The translations under genes were made by a program, and so were the position numbers. Shown in pieces: positions 6,475-8,855 of a stretch of 8,855 nt of DNA. The first letter of the stretch is position 1, and each line of letters starts with the position of its first letter. Source of the stretch: Acidimicrobiaceae bacterium UBA7830 (lineage in GTDB: Bacteria > Actinomycetota > Acidimicrobiia > Acidimicrobiales > Ilumatobacteraceae). Below the pieces are notes generated by a model. It saw only the letters and a list, made by a program, of their open reading frames with translations, had not been told where the DNA came from and made no database searches. The DNA is taken from contig DLTS01000057.1 of the NCBI GenBank assembly GCA_002501485.1, forward strand, positions 1 to 8,855. Reading direction: 5' to 3'.

Positions 6475-7665
6475 ATGAACTCTGAGCAACTGCTCACGAA
6501 AGCATTTGAACTCGACTCAACTGACGATCTCGCGCATTGGCGCGACAGGTTCGTCATCGATGATCCCGACCTGTCGTACCTCGACGGCAACTCGCTCGGC
6601 ATGTTGCCGAGGACAACTGTTCATCGCCTTCACGAAGTGATGAGCGAAGAATGGGGTTCGGGCCTCATTCGGTCGTGGCGTAAATGGCTTGAACTGCCGC
6701 TCATCGTCGGGAACGAACTCGCTCCGTTGCTTGGTGCCAACGATGGTGAGGTTGTCGTACACGACTCGACGAGTGTAAATCTGCATCAGTTACTTCATGC
6801 CGCGATTCGACTTCGACCAGACCGGTCATTTATCGCTGTCGACGCGCACGAATTTCCTACAGATCGCTATGCCGTTGAGGCGGTTGCCGCTCAACATGGG
6901 CTCACGGTTGTTTCTCCCGGGCCCAACGAGGGACTCGATGAAATTGAACTTGGTGACTGCGCCGTCGTTGTTCGTTCGCTCATCGACTATCGGTCGGCAG
7001 AGGTGGCCGACCTCTCTGGCTTTACCTCTCGTGCCCGAGAGGCCGGCACTCTCGTGATTTGGGACCTCTCCCATGCCGTAGGAGCGATCGAGCTTGACCT
7101 TCACGCCGCACAGGTCGACCTCGCAATCGGCTGCACCTACAAGTTCCTCAACGGTGGTCCTGGAGCTCCTGCCTTTTCATATGTTCGTTCCAACTTGATC
7201 GATGAGGTTGACCAGCCGATCAGAGGGTGGTTCGGTCAAGATGACCAATTCGCAATGGATGGAGCGTGGTCACCAAAACCGGGCATCGGCCGCTTGATGA
7301 TCGGTACGCCCTCGATACTTGCGCTCGAGGCTGCACGGTGCGGAATTGAACTCTGTGCTGAGGCTGGAATGCCATCAATTGCGGCAAAAGGCAAAGCACT
7401 CACCGACTTTGCTCACGAATGCTGCGACGAATTGAATCTCGAGTCAATTTCGCCCCGTGATTCTAGCAATCGAGGGGCTCATATCGCAGTTCGCCACCCT
7501 CATGCGAAAGATGTTGTTGAGCGTCTTGAACGTGAGTGTTCGGTAATCGCTGACTATCGAGACCCTGATCTCGTTCGGCTCGGATGTTCTGCACTCACGA
7601 CGAGGTTTGGCGACGTCGCTCGCGCTGTCATCCAACTCGCAGGAATGGCCCACGACCGGGCATAG
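6475..7665 (+). CDS. kynU: Kynureninase (PLP-dependent, EC 3.7.1.3)
   Basis: Kynureninase splits L-kynurenine into anthranilate and L-alanine (or 3-hydroxykynurenine into 3-hydroxyanthranilate). The 396-residue fold-type I protein shows SYLDGNSLGMLP (about 34-45), DSTSVNLHQLLHAA (about 97-110), VIWDLSHAVGAIELDL with Asp197 and His200 at the cofactor, CTYKFLNGGPGAPAF with the PLP-binding Lys223, RGWFGQ with Trp252, and IGTPSILALEAA (about 276-287). The C-terminal VIADYRDPDLVRLG is the family's usual region. Length is slightly below the common bacterial 405-420. ATG 6475 lies 3 bp after the CoA-transferase stop with no separate Shine-Dalgarno, which points to translational coupling. No kynA (tryptophan 2,3-dioxygenase) or kynB (formamidase) is in the window. 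The gene converges on the MBL hydrolase, leaving 4 bp between stops. Confidence 0.92.
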   Translation: MNSEQLLTKAFELDSTDDLAHWRDRFVIDDPDLSYLDGNSLGMLPRTTVHRLHEVMSEEWGSGLIRSWRKWLELPLIVGNELAPLLGANDGEVVVHDSTSVNLHQLLHAAIRLRPDRSFIAVDAHEFPTDRYAVEAVAAQHGLTVVSPGPNEGLDEIELGDCAVVVRSLIDYRSAEVADLSGFTSRAREAGTLVIWDLSHAVGAIELDLHAAQVDLAIGCTYKFLNGGPGAPAFSYVRSNLIDEVDQPIRGWFGQDDQFAMDGAWSPKPGIGRLMIGTPSILALEAARCGIELCAEAGMPSIAAKGKALTDFAHECCDELNLESISPRDSSNRGAHIAVRHPHAKDVVERLERECSVIADYRDPDLVRLGCSALTTRFGDVARAVIQLAGMAHDRA

Positions 7666-7669
7666 TCGA

Positions 7670-8644
7670 CTAGCGGGCGAACGCAGCTGCGATACGAATC
7701 GCTCCACCATCAGCAACATGCACCTGGCCTTCGTCGACCAGTTTGATGAGGTGTGACAGCACTGAGCGGGCCGCCGGCCGGTGAAGGTGAGGGTTCACAT
7801 CGGCGTAGAGCACCCGAACCATCTCGGGCACATTTGAAGGCCCGTGCTCGTCGATGAACGACAACACCTGCTGCTCACGTTGCAGCCGATGCTCGACGAG
7901 TGCCCGCGAATACTCCGCACCATCGGTTCGAGGCGGCCCGTGAGTTGGCCACAGCGTGGCGTCAGCGCGGTCGGCGACTTTGTGCAGCGACTCGATGTAC
8001 GCCGTCATCGACCCATCTGGGGGCGAGACAACCGTCGTGCTCCAACCCATGATGTGGTCACCGGTGAAAAGGCTCGATGATTCTTCAAGCGAAAAGCAAC
8101 AGTGGTTAGCCGTGTGACCAGGTGTCGTGACGGCACGCATTGTCAGACCCTTGCCATCGACGACAACCTCGCCGTCGGTCACTCGTTCGTCGGGAACAAA
8201 ATCAACGTGGGTTGACTCTTCCATCTTCACTTCGTCTTCTTCTTTTTCTTCTGAAGGGTCAGGAGGAACAGCCAGTTCTTCCTCACCCTCAAACATGCCC
8301 TCCGGTTCGTCAACGGTCTCATGCGGGCCAACGGCAAAGGTCGGTGCCCCGGTCTCTGCTTTCAACCACTCCGACAGCGGGGAATGATCGGCATGGCAGT
8401 GTGTGATGAGGATCGCTCGAACACGTTCACCCTTCAGCGCTGCCGCCAGAGCGTCACGGTGGCTGTCGAGACGCGGACCCGGGTCGATCACGACGACATC
8501 ACCATTGCCGATGATGTACGTGCCGGTGCCTCGGTAGGTGAACTTCGAGGGGTTCTCAGCAATTACTCGGCGGACATCTGGTGCGACCTGAACCACTTCG
8601 CCATAGACGACGTCATCGAGAGGAAGAAAGGTGGGTGAACTCAC
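7670..8644 (-). CDS. MBL-fold metallo-hydrolase, LACTB2-like, with acidic insertion
   Basis: This 324-residue metallo-beta-lactamase-fold protein has the metal motif THCHADH (His82, His84, Asp86, His87), TPGHTANH (His177), FTGDHIMGW (Asp196) and PTHGPPR (His235), so the two-metal site is complete. The C-terminal 70 residues (NVPEMVRVLY, LHRPAARSVLSHLIKLVDEG) match the helical/winged region of LACTB2-type proteins; known members are endoribonucleases or thioesterases, so hydrolase is the safe name. Between the first metal motif and the rest of the fold, about residues 112-147 form a strongly acidic low-complexity insertion (15 Glu and several Asp) that family members normally lack; it is probably a disordered loop. 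The start is GTG 8644-8642; an in-frame TGA lies a few codons upstream, and GAG directly abuts the start, so the Shine-Dalgarno is poor. It follows the transporter gene in the same direction with a 45-bp gap, so they may be one operon. Confidence 0.88.
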   Translation of the reverse strand: MSSPTFLPLDDVVYGEVVQVAPDVRRVIAENPSKFTYRGTGTYIIGNGDVVVIDPGPRLDSHRDALAAALKGERVRAILITHCHADHSPLSEWLKAETGAPTFAVGPHETVDEPEGMFEGEEELAVPPDPSEEKEEDEVKMEESTHVDFVPDERVTDGEVVVDGKGLTMRAVTTPGHTANHCCFSLEESSSLFTGDHIMGWSTTVVSPPDGSMTAYIESLHKVADRADATLWPTHGPPRTDGAEYSRALVEHRLQREQQVLSFIDEHGPSNVPEMVRVLYADVNPHLHRPAARSVLSHLIKLVDEGQVHVADGGAIRIAAAFAR

Positions 8645-8689
8645 CTCTATGACGGTAGTTCACGTTCACGACAACTCGCTGTTCGGTCG

Positions 8690-8855
8690 CTATTCCGTTT
8701 CTGCAGCGTCACCGTCAACTGAGTCGCTACCGAGCAGATCGCTATCAACAACAACATGACGTCGGCCGGTTTCGCTCGCAATCGCCTGCCCCATCGCAGC
8801 AACGGGCAGCGCCAGTAATGCTCCACTCGATCCGAGGATTGAAAGACCAGCGAGC
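8690..8855 (-). CDS. Probable AI-2E/PerM family membrane transporter, C-terminal end (partial)
   Basis: The minus strand is open from the right edge to a TAG at 8692-8690, giving the last 54 residues of a protein. It begins with a hydrophobic glycine-rich segment, LAGLSILGSSGALLALPVAA, followed by MGQAIASE and then a hydrophilic acidic tail of about 28 residues. The pattern of a Gly-rich segment followed by GALLALPVAA near the end is characteristic of the last transmembrane helix of AI-2E transporter (YdiK/PerM, TqsA) family proteins. Only this end is visible, so the assignment is moderate and no substrate can be named. The downstream MBL hydrolase gene starts 45 bp later on the same strand. 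Confidence 0.6.
   Translation of the reverse strand, partial: LAGLSILGSSGALLALPVAAMGQAIASETGRRHVVVDSDLLGSDSVDGDAAETE

Noticed and set aside
7682..7691. CGCAGCTGCG palindrome near the convergent gene ends
   Set aside because: A 10-bp palindrome inside coding sequence with no loop; expected by chance at this length and composition.

Overview
The window looks like an ordinary chromosomal stretch from a moderately high-GC bacterium. Codon use (many CGA/CGC/CGT Arg and TCG Ser codons), two GTG starts, patchy Shine-Dalgarno signals and the gene set (nickel-insertion protein LarC, a stand-alone cyclic-nucleotide-binding protein, a form II type CoxL-like molybdenum hydroxylase, a CaiB-type CoA-transferase, a kynureninase) suggest an actinobacterium, possibly a marine Acidimicrobiia/Ilumatobacter-like lineage. 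That placement is inference from style, not a database result. No tRNA, rRNA, CRISPR array, insertion sequence or phage gene was seen.

Layout. Positions 1-774 (+) hold the C-terminal part of larC, cut by the left edge. Positions 775-981 are mostly intergenic, with one weak 48-codon minus-strand ORF (771-917). Positions 982-1920 (-) encode a 312-residue protein of unknown function with features of an RNase H-like fold. A 156-bp divergent promoter region (1921-2076) follows, with a near-perfect 16-bp palindrome overlapping a TTGACA box. Positions 2077-2496 (+) encode a small stand-alone cyclic-nucleotide-binding domain protein with a very good ribosome binding site. Just after its stop is a 9-bp perfect stem-loop. 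The stem-loop lies inside an unannotated-looking minus-strand ORF for a 34-residue single-span membrane protein (2500-2604).

Positions 2724-7665 (+) form the metabolic core: the large molybdopterin subunit of a xanthine/CO dehydrogenase-family hydroxylase (805 aa, active-site loop AYRGAGR), a family III CoA-transferase (405 aa) and, 3 bp later, a kynureninase (396 aa). The last two are almost certainly co-transcribed. The hydroxylase lacks its usual FAD and [2Fe-2S] partner genes here. Together the three suggest catabolism of tryptophan/kynurenine or of an N-heteroaromatic compound, but the substrate cannot be read from the sequence.

On the minus strand, converging on the kynureninase with only 4 bp between, lies an MBL-fold hydrolase of the LACTB2 type with a C-terminal winged-helix-like segment and an unusual acidic insertion. 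Upstream of it in the same direction is the C-terminal end of what appears to be an AI-2E/PerM-family membrane transporter, cut by the right edge. I did not find a clearly novel multi-gene system. The most interesting items are the hidden small membrane protein, the orphan hydroxylase/CoA-transferase/kynureninase cluster, and the two unexplained ORFs between larC and the cNMP-binding gene.
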